This document shows positions 31,017 to 40,741 of a DNA stretch of 64,000 nt, piece after piece. The stretch is taken from contig NC_023756.2 in NCBI RefSeq assembly GCF_000499845.2, positions 34,370,763 to 34,434,762 on the forward strand, written 5' to 3'. The notes beneath the pieces were generated by a model that saw only the letters and a list, made by a program, of their open reading frames with translations, was not told where the DNA came from and made no database searches. The position numbers and the translations under genes were made by a program. Position 1 is the first letter of the stretch, and every line of letters starts with the position of its first letter. The stretch is from Phaseolus vulgaris. Its lineage: Eukaryota; Streptophyta; Magnoliopsida; Fabales; Fabaceae.

Positions 31017-31998
31017 TTAAGTGCTTCTGTGATCAACTTCATCAAATACTACATGAACAGATTCTTCTACAGTCATGAGCCTCTTGTTGTAGATCCTATA
31101 GGCATGACTATTTAAGGAATAGCCAATAAAGATTCCATGATCAGCTTTTTCATCAAATTTTCCCAAATTTTCTTTCCCATTATTCAAAACAAAACAGCTG
31201 CATCCAAACACTCTTAGGTGAAAGATGTTTGGTTTCCTTCCATTGAAGAGTTCATAGGGAGTTTTCTTCAAGATTGGCCTTATTAGCATTCTATTCATCA
31301 CATAGCAAGAGGTGCTAACAACATCAACCCAAAAATACTTGGGTAAGGAGGATTCACTTAGCATAGTTCTTGCTAACTCTTCAAGAGATCTGTTCTTTCT
31401 TTCCACTACACCATTTTTGTTGAGGAGTTCTTGGTGCAGAGAATTTGTGTAAGATCCCCATCTTCTCACAGAATTTGCTAAATTTCTCATGTTGAAATTC
31501 CTCTCCATGATCACTCCTTATAGAACCAATGTTGCTGTTTTTTGTGTTTTGTAACCTTATAGCAAGCTTTTTGAAGGAAGAGAAGGCATCACTCTTTGAT
31601 TCCAAGAAGAGAGTCCATGTGTACCTAGAGAAATCATCCACAATAACAAGAGCATAATAGTTGCCACCAAGACTCATGGTTCTTAAAGGTCCAAACAAAT
31701 CCATATGGAGCAGCTCAAGGGGTTTTAAAGATGAAACAACATTTTTAATTTTGAAAGAATTTTTAACTTGTTTCCCCTTTTGACAAGCTTCACATATGTG
31801 GTCCTTCTCAAACTTAAGATTGGGCAACCTAATCACAAAATCTTTTGAGATTAATTTGTTTAAGTGATTCATGTGAATGTGAGCGATTCTTCTATGCCAT
31901 AACCAAGATTCATCATGCTTAGAACGAAGACAACCTATAGAACAAGGAGAAGAAATATCCAAGAGATAGACATTGTTGATTCTCTTACCAATCAACAT
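31017..31998 (-). pseudogene. copia B2 integrase
   Basis: GAG_pre-integrase zinc-binding part: LWHRRIAHIHMNHLNKLI with CEACQKGKQ. Core: LHMDLFGPLRT (first Asp), RSDHGEEF (second Asp), then after a one-base shift near 31425, NGVVERKNRSLEELARTML (Glu). The C-terminal part has VFGCSCFVLN and the IGYSLNSHAYRIYN motif. It catalyses insertion of element DNA in the nucleus. Apart from the shift it is well preserved. Confidence 0.9.
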
Positions 31999-32307
31999 TA
32001 CCTATTTTGAGTTAGGAAGGCAGATTTCACAAGAGTTTGTCTTGAAGATTACTTGATAGCCTTTGTCACATAGTTGGCTAATGTTGAGCAAGTTGTGCTT
32101 TGGTCCCTCTACATACAAGACATCATGAATGATCAAGATACTCTTATCTCCTATAGAGCCTCTTCCAAGAATCCTTCCTTTGTTGTTATCTCCATATGTT
32201 ACATGGCCTTCTTGTTTGAAGGTGATGCTCACAAAATTTGATTTATCTCCTGTCATGTGTTTTGAGCAGCCACTGTCCAGATACCACTGTTGCATGCTCT
32301 CCATCAA
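31999..32307 (-). pseudogene. copia B2 protease
   Basis: WYLDSGCSKHMTGDKSNF carries the D-S-G catalytic motif of copia aspartic proteases, followed by GRGSIGDKSILIIHDVLYVE and LLNISQLCDKGYQVIF. A stop near 32002 separates it from integrase, and one near 32310 from gag. It would cut the Gag-Pol precursor. Confidence 0.88.
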
Positions 32308-32313
32308 ATTTCC

Positions 32314-33406
32314 CTACAAAGTGCAAAGATTTGGTCCCCTTTTAAATGTGGGTTCTTTTGATTTACATTCATTACTGGGAACTCCAAAATCTTTTGGAAT
32401 CCATCTCATAATGCCTTTAGGAATAGAGTATTTCCTAATTTTACAGAATCTGACAGAATTATCTCTTTTCATGCAGTAGAAGCATGTAACTACTGGTTGT
32501 TTCGACAGAACAATCAGTTGTTTTTCTAGCAGTTTCGAAAATGACTTTGAACACTTGTCTTGCTTGTTCTGTGGATTAAAACCTAATCCAGCTTTTCCAA
32601 AAACACAATTTTGAGATGCCAAGACATTCTCAAAGTTGGATTTACCCTTTGAAAGCTTATCCACAGTCTTTACAAGATAATGAACTTTATTTTGAAGATT
32701 TTCACAATTTTCACAAATAAGATAGTCACACTTGCAAGAAGAGTTTTTGTAAAGAATTTCAAGGTTGTCAAAATCTGTTTTTAAATTTTCTAATTCTTTT
32801 TCCAGTGATTTGACTATGTTTTCAAGCTAGTTGTTCATTCCCTTCAACCGGTTGTTCAAGAGAGTCAATCGGTTAGCTTCTTCATCTATTTCTTGAAAAG
32901 CTTGAAGTAATTGACTGTAATTTTTAGCATTTGAAGAATTAGAGGAACTTACACTGCTTGAATCATCTTCCTTTTTGGCCATGAAGCATAGGTTGAGACC
33001 TTTTTTATTCTGTCTCCTTTTTCTTCTTGTCTTTGATTTCTTCATTTCAGTGGTACTCTCATGAGTTTCTTTGAGTGTATCCCACATCTCCCTAGCAGAT
33101 TCACATTTTGAGATCCTGAAAAATTCTTTAGAATCCAAAACATATGTAATTATATTTTTGGCACTGATCAAACTTGGCCTTTTCACTTTCTTCATTAGTC
33201 CATTGGGACCAAGGATTTTTAATAAAAGACCCATTCTTTTTAATATTTGGAATGAAAGGGCCATTTTCAATTGCATCCCAAATCGCTTGATCAATGAATT
33301 CAACAAAGACTTTCATTCTAGCTTCCCAATACTTATAATTCAAACCACAAAACAAAGGTGGTTTGTTAATTGAAGCACCCTCCTCAAAAGGTAGTTTTCC
33401 AGCCAT
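32314..33406 (-). pseudogene. copia B2 gag, broken
   Basis: The start MAGKLPFEEGASINKPPLFC (33406) lies about 60 bp from the LTR, as in B1. Frameshifts near 33150-33300 and a stop near 32828 follow; the coiled coil and C-terminus continue to 32314. The zinc knuckle reads CFYCMKRDNSVRFC: the metal-binding His and preceding Gly are replaced by Asn and Asp, which should abolish zinc binding. Confidence 0.85.
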
Positions 33407-33467
33407 TTGAGAAAGATTTTAGGATCAAACTAGAGTATTTTTCAAGTACCAAGCTCTTGATGCCAAT

Positions 33468-34524
33468 TGTTAGAATATATGGCCTTAGACGAGAGGGGGG
33501 TGAATTGTTTAAAGGGGGTTTTCGAAAACTTTTTAAGCTAGAACAAAATCCTTTGTATGAAACTCAATCAGAAATTCAGTTAGCCAAGATATAAAACACA
33601 AAACAGCAAAGCACCAAAAAAACAATCGATTGTTTCTTCGAAACAATCGGTTGTTTATACCAGCAAAACAATAACAATTGAATTTAAATGATTTTAAGGG
33701 AAGAAAGAGATACAGAAATAGTTTATACTGGTTCACTCTTAAACCAAGAGCTACATCCAGTCCCCATAATCCACTGGGCAATCCACAAAGCAATCAAATA
33801 CAGATTACACACAAAACCACCAAAGAAGTGACCTTGAATGCTTCAAGAAACACACTTCCTTTGGCACAACACACACCAAGAGTGTTGATCTTGACAACCT
33901 CAAGAGCACACAACACTCCTTGGCTTACAACACCAGAAACTATAAAGTATTCAGAACGAATTACACTTTTTTACAGAATGAACTAAAATCAATACAGATG
34001 TAATCCTATTCCACTTTCTCTTCAGAAAACCAAAGCTGAAAAGTGAATGTTCAAATCTTGAAAGCAATCTCTCACAACTGAAAAACTCAAATCTGTTTTT
34101 CTTGTTTGTTATAAAATATAAACAAACTATTTATAGCTTTCAAAGATTGGTCAAAGCATTTAATACAGGAGCGTATTCAGTTGAAAATCATTTAAAGCAC
34201 ACTCAACTAACAAAACAGAATTTTGTTAGGATTTTCAAACAAACAATCGATTGAAAGCATGAAATAATCGATTGTTTTGGTTTGATAGCAAGTCAACCAA
34301 CCAAAACAGTTTTCAACCTTTTCAAAAACACCTAAGAGTAAAACAATCGGTTGATTCGACAAAACAACAGGTTGTTTTTCACTTAGTTTGAAAAACATTT
34401 TAATCTTAAAAGATTTAAAATACTTTAGCTTTAGATTCACAAAGAGTGGATTACATAGATAAACTACCCAGATCCTATCCTAAACACAGCATCAACTAGA
34501 ACCTTGCATCAAACACATGGATTT
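33468..34524 (-). repeat. 5' LTR of copia B2, outer end missing
   Basis: It starts TGTTAGAATATATGGCC beside the reversed primer-binding site and is collinear with 27784-28830. It stops after AACACATGGATTTGATT, lacking the last ~45 bp of the LTR, where plus-strand B1 sequence begins. Confidence 0.9.
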
Positions 34525-35018
34525 GATTTTGTTGTTGTCATAGCTCTGATACACCGTAGATCTTTGCTACAAATTTGATACAGTATCACAGGTTTGTTGT
34601 TGCAATGGTGTTGCTACACATACTGGTATTCTAGTTTTTACTTAATCCTGATTTTATCCCTTCTTTCATTCTATTTGGGAAGACAAATAGGGGGAGAATG
34701 GTGTGGTTTTATGTGTTGTATTACTACTGCTACACTCTGGTGTTATCTAGTTTTATCATGGTTTAAATTCTATTGTTTCCATTCCCTTATTAACCATAGT
34801 TCTGCTGCACACAAGTCTCATTTTGGCACTGGTTTTTATGGCTATTTCACTGGTTTTTCTGCTTAAAGGCTTATGCAGAAAACTGGTTTTGTGTGCCTTG
34901 GTATCTTGCTGGTATACTTGCTTTGTATATGCACAAATTCTGTTTTGCAGGACCTTTCAAGTTCAAAAATAACAACACAAACAAACCAGGGATTTGTCTT
35001 CATCAAATAGGTGGAGAT
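34525..35018 (+). other. B1 3' internal region with two polypurine tracts
   Basis: Collinear with 2770-3057 in copy J: ACAAATAGGGGGAGAATGG (about 34683) and CAAATAGGTGGAGATTG (about 35004-35019). The second tract has a T inside the G-run. It contains CCAGGGATTTGTCTTCATCA, shared with J. No gene. Confidence 0.75.
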
Positions 35019-36098
35019 TGTTGAACAAGATGCTTTGATGTCTCCAAATCCAAGAGGAAAGCTTGAAGACCTTGTTGTTGGGTGTGTGTGTGTTGTCTAG
35101 TTGTTTGAAACTTGTTAATTCACTCCTTAAGATGATCCAAGTTCATTTGAATCTTTAACCTTTTGAAAAGATGAGTAAAATGCTGTTAAAAATTCAACAA
35201 ATTGTTTTTTCGAAACAACATGTTGTTTTACCTTAGCAGTTTTTGAAAAGGTTTTAAAAAGCTTGACTTTGCTGTCAAGTCAAATCAACGGATTATTTCG
35301 ACAAAACAATCCATTGTTTTTCTGAAAACCTTAACAGAATTCTGTTAAGCGGTTTTAATATGTTTTAAATGATCCTAACTAACTTGGCTCTTTTATTAAA
35401 TGCTTTTGACCACTTGGTTAGTCTATATAAAGGTGGTTTTACGCTCCTAATCTTGGAGTAAGAGAAAGAGTTTATCAAAACATTTTTTCCATGATTTGAA
35501 AGAGGTTGTGATCATTCTTAAGTGTGTGGAATGGGATTGAGTTGTAATTCTGAACTTTAAGCCTTGTAATACCCAAGTGTATTCTCTTCCCTTCTTCCTT
35601 GATTATTGTATTTCTCTAGTTGTGTTTCCAAGGAGTGTTGTGTGTTCTTGAGGTGTTCAAGATCAACATTCTTGGTGTGGTTTGCCAAAGGTAGTGTGTT
35701 TCTTGAGGGGTTCAAGGTTACTACACTACTTTGGTGTGTGGTGTTTGTAATCTGGTTTTGATTGCATAGTGGATTACCAGTGGTTTCTGGGGACTGGATG
35801 TAGCTCTTGGTGTAAAAGTGAACTAGTATAAATTGCTTGTGTGCTTATCTCTTACCCTTAACTCTTTAATTTCTGTTTTTAAGCTGTTTAAAGTTCTAAC
35901 TGGTATAAACAACCGATTGTTTCGAAGAAACAACCGATTGTTTTTATGATATCATCTTAAAACAATTTTGGTTCTTTGTTTCCTTGATTTCTTTCTCTGT
36001 AATTCAGCATTGAATTTCTTTATACCATCAAAGTTTGCGAAAATCTCTTATAAACAATTCACCCCCCCCCCTCTTGTTTAAGGCCATATATTCTAACA
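35019..36098 (+). repeat. 3' LTR of copia B1 (1080 bp)
   Basis: TGTTGAACAAGATGC... to ...ATATTCTAACA. It contains paired AACAAYCGRTTGTT-like motifs near 35205, 35295 and 35912-35945, TATATAAAGGTGG near 35423 (TATA box) and a 10-C run near the end. Right of it, Tat pol sequence of element E resumes. Confidence 0.94.
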
Positions 36099-36960
36099 AA
36101 AAGTTGACCAGAAGATGGCGCGAGAGTGTTACGAGAATAGTCTAAAAAATCACAGGGGAACCTACGCAGTTACTATCCAGCCCGGAGAACCAGGTTGGAT
36201 AATCAAGACCGGCCTCAGCAACAAGAGGCGACCTGAACCTACTAGAGAAGTTCGGGAGTTGGAAATAAATGGTAAGAGATTCAAACTCGGTGCCTCATTT
36301 GGTAAAGAGTTGGAAGATAAAATAGCCGAAGTCATATTGAAGAATATGAGCGCTTTCGCATGGTCATCCACCGACATGCTTCGGATACACCCAAATTTTC
36401 TATGCCATCGACTTACCATGGGTGAGAAAGTTAGACCAGTGGTTCAGAAACAAAGAAAATTCAAAAGAAAAACATCTGTCCATGGGAGAGGAAACTCAAA
36501 AACTCCTTGTTGCCGGTCACATAAGGGAAATCCAATACCCCGAGTGGTGAGCAAGTGTGGTCATGGTAAAGAAGGCAAATGGGAAGTGGAGGATGTACGT
36601 CGACTTCACCAACTTAAATAAGGCCTATCCCAAATACTCTTGCCCTATATCGAACATAGACTCCCGGGTGGATAGCGCCTCAGGTTGTGGTTCGTTAAGT
36701 TTTCTATAAGCATTTTCAGGGTACAACTAGATTCGCATGCACCCGAAGGACGAGAGTAAGTGATATTCTCATCAGTAAGACAACTTTTAGAGTCGAAGTC
36801 GCCAGTTATTGCTACAAAGTCATGCCTTTCATCCTGTAAAATGTTGGGGCGACCTACCAGAGACTCATGGACCAAATCCTTTCAACGATGCTCGAACGAA
36901 ACGTCCAAGCGCACGTAGACAACATGGTAGTCACCTCATAAAAGGCGGACAGCACGTCAC
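36099..36960 (+). pseudogene. Tat pol of element E: protease/RT junction and RT, decayed
   Basis: CYENSLKNHRGTYAV, GSFGKELEDKI-type sequence (ASFGKELEDKIAEVI) and SAFAWSSTDM precede RT, as in F (63200-63500). RT then appears in pieces: VVMVKKANGKWRMYVDF, a broken ASGCGSLSFL..FSGYN, and a remnant AHVDNMV at the catalytic position (YVDD in F becomes HVDN). Stops and frameshifts near 36490, 36530, 36620, 36705 and 36800 occur. Confidence 0.82.
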
Positions 36961-37736
36961 CAACCTGGAGGAGCTGTTCGCCATAATAGCGGGATACAAT
37001 TTGAAGTTCAACCCTATTAAATGTGTGTTTGGAGTTCAAGCAGGAAAGTTCCTTGGCTTCCTACTAACCGAAAGAGGGATAGAAGCAAACCCTAATAAAT
37101 GTGCGGCGATCATAGAGATGAGAAGTCCAACCAATGTTAAGGAAGTGCAACGAGTGATTGGGAGCATGGCCGCCTTATCACGCTTTTTATCAGCCAATGA
37201 CGATAAGAGATATCTTTTTTTCCAATTCCTCAAGAAGAACGATCGTTTCGTATGTACTGATGAATGCAAAAAGGCTTTCGCCAAGTTAAAAGAATACTTG
37301 GCTAATCCTCCGGTTCTTGGCAAGCCTACTCCAGGAATCCCTATTCGTTTGTACTTTTTAATGACAGATTGGGCCATCAGCTCGATCATTTTTGAAGGAG
37401 CAGGGGAAGATGTAGAAGCTAATTTACTTCATAAGTAAAGTATTAAGAGGGGTAGAAGTTCGATATCAAGCTATTGAAAAAGCGGCTCTACAAGTGGTAT
37501 TCACGGCTTGGCGACTTCGCCATTATTTTCAAAGTTTCACCGTGATTATAATGACCAACTTACCCATTTGGAAGGTTCTCTTAAAGCCTGACATTGCAGG
37601 ATGGATGGTGCGATGGGCGATTGAATTATTTGAATTTGACATACACTATGAGCCACCAATTAAAGGCCAAGTATATGTGGACTTCATGATAGAGCTTTCA
37701 CCCAAAGACTTTGAGCTCGATCCAAATGATTTCTAA
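36961..37736 (+). pseudogene. Tat pol of E: RT connection and first RNase H
   Basis: YNLKFNPIKCVFGVQAGKFL, GFLLTERGIEANPNKCAAI and MRSPTNVKEVQRVIGSMAAL are the RT thumb/connection. RNase H-like FVCTDECKKAFAKLKEYLA, and MTDWAISSIIF with an altered Asp region, continue after a stop at 37436 in VFTAWRLRHYFQSFTVIIMT and MVRWAIELFEFDIHYEP. Confidence 0.85.
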
Positions 37737-38200
37737 TGGGTCTTCTTTATTGATGGGTCCTCTAACCTGCAAGGAGTGGGGCTGGGGTTATTCTAGAAGG
37801 ACCAAATGGAGTTTTAATAGAGAAGGCTCTCAGGTTTGCGTTTAAGGCGAGTAATAATCTAGCTGAATATGAAGCTTTGATAGCAGGAATATTGTTACTA
37901 AAGGAATTAGAAGCTCGACGCTTACTAACAAAGAGTGACTCGCTGCTCGTAACAGGATAAGTCACTAGCAAGTATCAAGCTAAGGACCCACAACTAGCCT
38001 CGTACCTCAGGTATGTAAAGATCTTAAGAACAACTTTCTTCGCTTTTAACCTTGTTGATGTTCCTAGAGAACAAAATTCTCGGGTGGACCTGTTTTCTAA
38101 GTTAGCAAGCTCAGGGAAAGAAGGGCGTCAAAGGTCGGTAATCCAGGAAACCTTGAAGTCACCAAGGACAACCGATGAAGGGCCCTTGGAGAATGACCAT
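37737..38200 (+). pseudogene. second, archaeal-type RNase H of Tat element E
   Basis: FFIDGSSNLQG (first Asp) lies at about 37742. After a shift, GVILEGPNG-like sequence, FKASNNLAEYEALIAGI (Glu), TKSDSLLVTG (Asp) and VDVPREQNSRVDLFSKLAS (Asp) follow. An extra RNase H after the usual one is a hallmark of the Tat lineage. A frameshift near 37780 and a TAA near 37960 break it. Confidence 0.85.
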
Positions 38201-38340
38201 CTTGGGGTCTTTTAGATCATCTTGAAAAGGGGGAGAAGACATCGATCCGTAATCCAAGAAACTTTGAAAGCACCAAGGATGACCATCCATGAGCTTCCTG
38301 AGGATGACCATTTTGAGGTTATGCAGATCAGCGTCACAGG
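38130..38340 (+). repeat. diverged direct duplication before integrase (element E)
   Basis: GTAATCCAGGAAACCTTGAA with CACCAAGGACAACC (about 38138-38175) and GTAATCCAAGAAACTTTGAA with CACCAAGGATGACC (about 38248-38285) are two copies about 110 bp apart, followed by GAATGACCATCTTGGGG and GGATGACCATTTTGAGG. The duplication lies between the second RNase H and integrase. Confidence 0.75.
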
Positions 38341-38359
38341 TACTTGATTAACAACGTAT

Positions 38360-38639
38360 ATGCAATACCTCATCGACGAGTTACTTCCCTCTGAACCCAC
38401 GGAGGCCAAGATCGTCAAGAGAAATGTGAACCGATACACCCTGGTAGATGGTCGCCTCCTTCATTATTATTACACTCACCCACTTCTCACTCGCATAAGT
38501 GGGGACCAATGCACACGGATAATGTCCAAGCTTCACGAGGGCATTTTTTGCAACCACATTGGCGGACGAGCCCTTTCCGTAAAGGTTATCCGAGTAGGGT
38601 ATTATTGGCCAACGATGAAGGAAGATTGCAGGAAGTATG
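38360..38639 (+). pseudogene. Tat integrase, N-terminal zinc-binding part (element E)
   Basis: MQYLIDELLPSEPTEAKIVK leads to HEGIFCNHIGGRALSVKVI, then GYYWPTMKEDCRKYV, the H-H...C-C integrase zinc-binding domain. The frame is cut at 38639 by solo LTR D and resumes at 44302 (VCRDA). Confidence 0.9.
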
Positions 38640-39211
38640 TGTTGAATATTGGCTTTGATGTCTCCAAATCTAAGTGGATGGCTTGAAGACTTTTTTGCTG
38701 CTTGTGTGTGTTGGTTTTGGGTAGTTTAAATTTGTAATCCACTCATAGAATTGATCCAAGGTTGTTTGATTTTAATCCATTTGAAAAAGATGTGTTTTCA
38801 AAGAGAAGTGAAAAGTCAACCAGTTGTTTTCTCAATTCAACTGGTTGTTTTACACTTAGGGGTTTTTCGAAAAGATTTGGAATTTTTTGACTTTGGTTGA
38901 CTTTGTTGTCAAACCAATTCAATCGGTTGTTTCGAAAAATCAACCGATTGATTTTTGAAATTCCTAACTAAATTTGTTAAGTTTGTTAAATTTGTTTTAA
39001 TTGATTCAAAACTGATTTGGCTTCTGCATTAAATGTTTTTAACAACTAATTGGAGCTTATATAATTTTTTGCGATCCTGGTTGTTACTCACTTAAGAGAT
39101 TTCAAATCAAGTTTTTCCAAGATTGCTTAAGGCATTGGATTCTTTCTAAGAATGAAATAGGATTGCACTATATTTTCTTCTTTCAATTTGAGATTGTATC
39201 ATGTGTGAACA
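38640..39211 (+). repeat. solo copia LTR D, left segment
   Basis: Starts TGTTGAATATTGGC after GTATG (38635-38639). It carries paired motifs CAATCGGTTGTTTCG and CAACCGATTGATT near 38920-38950 and CTTATATAATTTTTT near 39056. It ends with GAACA (39207-39211), the left target copy of gypsy C. Confidence 0.92.
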
Positions 39212-39743
39212 TGATAGAGATCAAATAAGAGAAGATTCTACCAATGGAGGAAGAGGTCATTCACCCACACATTTGAAGTTCTTCCTTCTTGTCTTCTAAA
39301 AAATTAAAGAAGAATTAAATAAAGAGAGGACCAAGCTTAAAGCTAAAGAAGACTACAAGCTTTCAAGAATGGGCTTCAATTAATATCTCTCTTTATAGTT
39401 TCTTTCAATTTGTAAATAATGCTTAAATATAGTTTTAGGAAAGGTGCTAAGAGGGAAACCTAAAGATACCTCTTATGTCAAAGCATCTTTAGATATTAGT
39501 TTTAGAACTTTCTAGTAGATTGACCCTTCATCACTCACTTTAGGCGCTAGAAAGTGAGAGATGTGCAAGGGACCTTTTGGATAGCTTCTTGTGTAAGCTT
39601 CATGTACTTCATGACCGGTCCTCTTCCTATATAAGGAGGGCTTGAGTCCTTCTAAATACAGAATTTGATATTGAAACTACCGAAACTCTCCCAAATTGGT
39701 GATTGAGTGAGTGAGATTTGTCTTCTCCTCTTCTAGTCTTATC
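39212..39743 (+). repeat. 5' LTR of gypsy C, 3' half deleted
   Basis: Nearly identical to 42814-43346 up to CTTCTAGTCTTATC. The remaining ~460 bp of the LTR and the primer-binding site are missing. CCTATATAAGGAGGGC near 39626 is a good TATA region. GGCGCTAGAAAGTGAGAG lies near 39543. Confidence 0.9.
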
Positions 39744-40741
39744 AATTCTATGTGGTCCTTTTTTTGATAATTTTTGTTTCTTGATTTTGTGTTAAGTACA
39801 TTTTTATATGTTTGTTTCTTGATCCTTTGGTGCCTTTTCTTTTTAGTATTGAGTTCATACTTGTGTAATAGACCTATACAAGTTCTTAAAAATCATTTCT
39901 ATTATGTCTTTGCTAGTTCTTAATTTTGTTTTTCATTCCTGTTAGGTTTTCTGTTTTCTTGAAAACGTGTTGACTGTTTCGTTTTATTGCAATTGATTTG
40001 CTTACTGGAAATTTCTGAAATTTTGGATTTGAGTTCTTCAAAGTGTTATAAAATATTAGAAAAAAGAAGTACATCAAAATTCCAAGTACAAAAAAAATTA
40101 TAAATGAAATACGTTCAGTGTGTAATTCTGCCGAAAAAAATACGATAATCTGGCAGTGATTTTGCAAAATTTATCGCAATTAATTGGCTTACTTTTTTTG
40201 TGTAATTCTAGTGCCATTGTTGAGATAAGATCTTGAACTTTCTTTGGTTACAATTTCATAATCCAGTTCGCTTTATACAATTCCACATAAATCTGTGAAG
40301 TCACGCACAGTTGGCACAAAAATATTTTTTCAGTAGTTCTGATTTTGTTTTCTTCATCTAGTCTAGTGCTTTTCTCTAGGTCTCTTTTGTGTGCCTTTCT
40401 TTTCTTTGAGTACCTTATTTTCTTGCATGTCTTTCTTCACTATTCTTTATGTTTGTCATAACTCTTGTACTCCTTTTGTGTAGCCTTTCTTGTTTACACC
40501 TTTTTTTGTTTGTCTTTTATTGTTCTTTAAGTTTTGTGGTGCTTGGCTTTGAGATTGAGTGCTTTTGCTTTGACATCTTTCATTTGAGGTTACTAAGGCC
40601 TCAAGAGCAGATTGGTTAAGGGAAGTATTCTTTCTTGGAGTGATTTGAGTGACTCTTACCTTCGGCACTTTGTTATATTTGTTGTTGCTAACATTGTTTT
40701 CTTAACTTTGATTGCTCTTGTGTTTGCTGTTTTCTTTTATC
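39744..40741 (+). promoter_or_regulatory. 5' leader of gypsy C
   Basis: About 1 kb without genes, T-rich. The block 39985-40245 matches 22601-22865 (reverse) in A, including ATTCTTCAAAGTGTTA-like, AAATTCCAAGTAC and TTCTGCCGAAAA words. The gag start ATGGATACATATTC at 40742 is preceded by a pyrimidine-rich tract. Confidence 0.65.

Larger units (their letters stand above)
27784..34524 (-). mobile_element. Sirevirus-type copia element B2, minus strand, inside B1
   Basis: 3' LTR 27784-28879, internal 28880-33467, 5' LTR 33468-34524 (outer ~45 bp missing). Minus-strand order is gag, protease, integrase, RT, RNase H, the copia order. No env-like gene lies between RNase H and the 3' LTR. The two LTRs are very similar. 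The truncated outer end means no target duplication can be read. Its insertion into B1 is inferred because B1 sequence resumes at 34525 in plus orientation. Confidence 0.85.
9327..36098 (+). mobile_element. Sirevirus-type copia element B1 with two nested elements
   Basis: The pieces are 5' LTR remnant 9327-9473 plus 24336-24575, primer-binding site, gag 24638-25770, linker, env-like start, RT fragment to 27783, 3' internal 34525-35018 and 3' LTR 35019-36098. Gypsy A splits the 5' LTR and inverted copia B2 splits the interior. The ~240 bp of 5' LTR right of A differ from the matching end of the 3' LTR by only about a dozen changes. The 5' LTR has lost its first ~690 bp. Confidence 0.78.
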
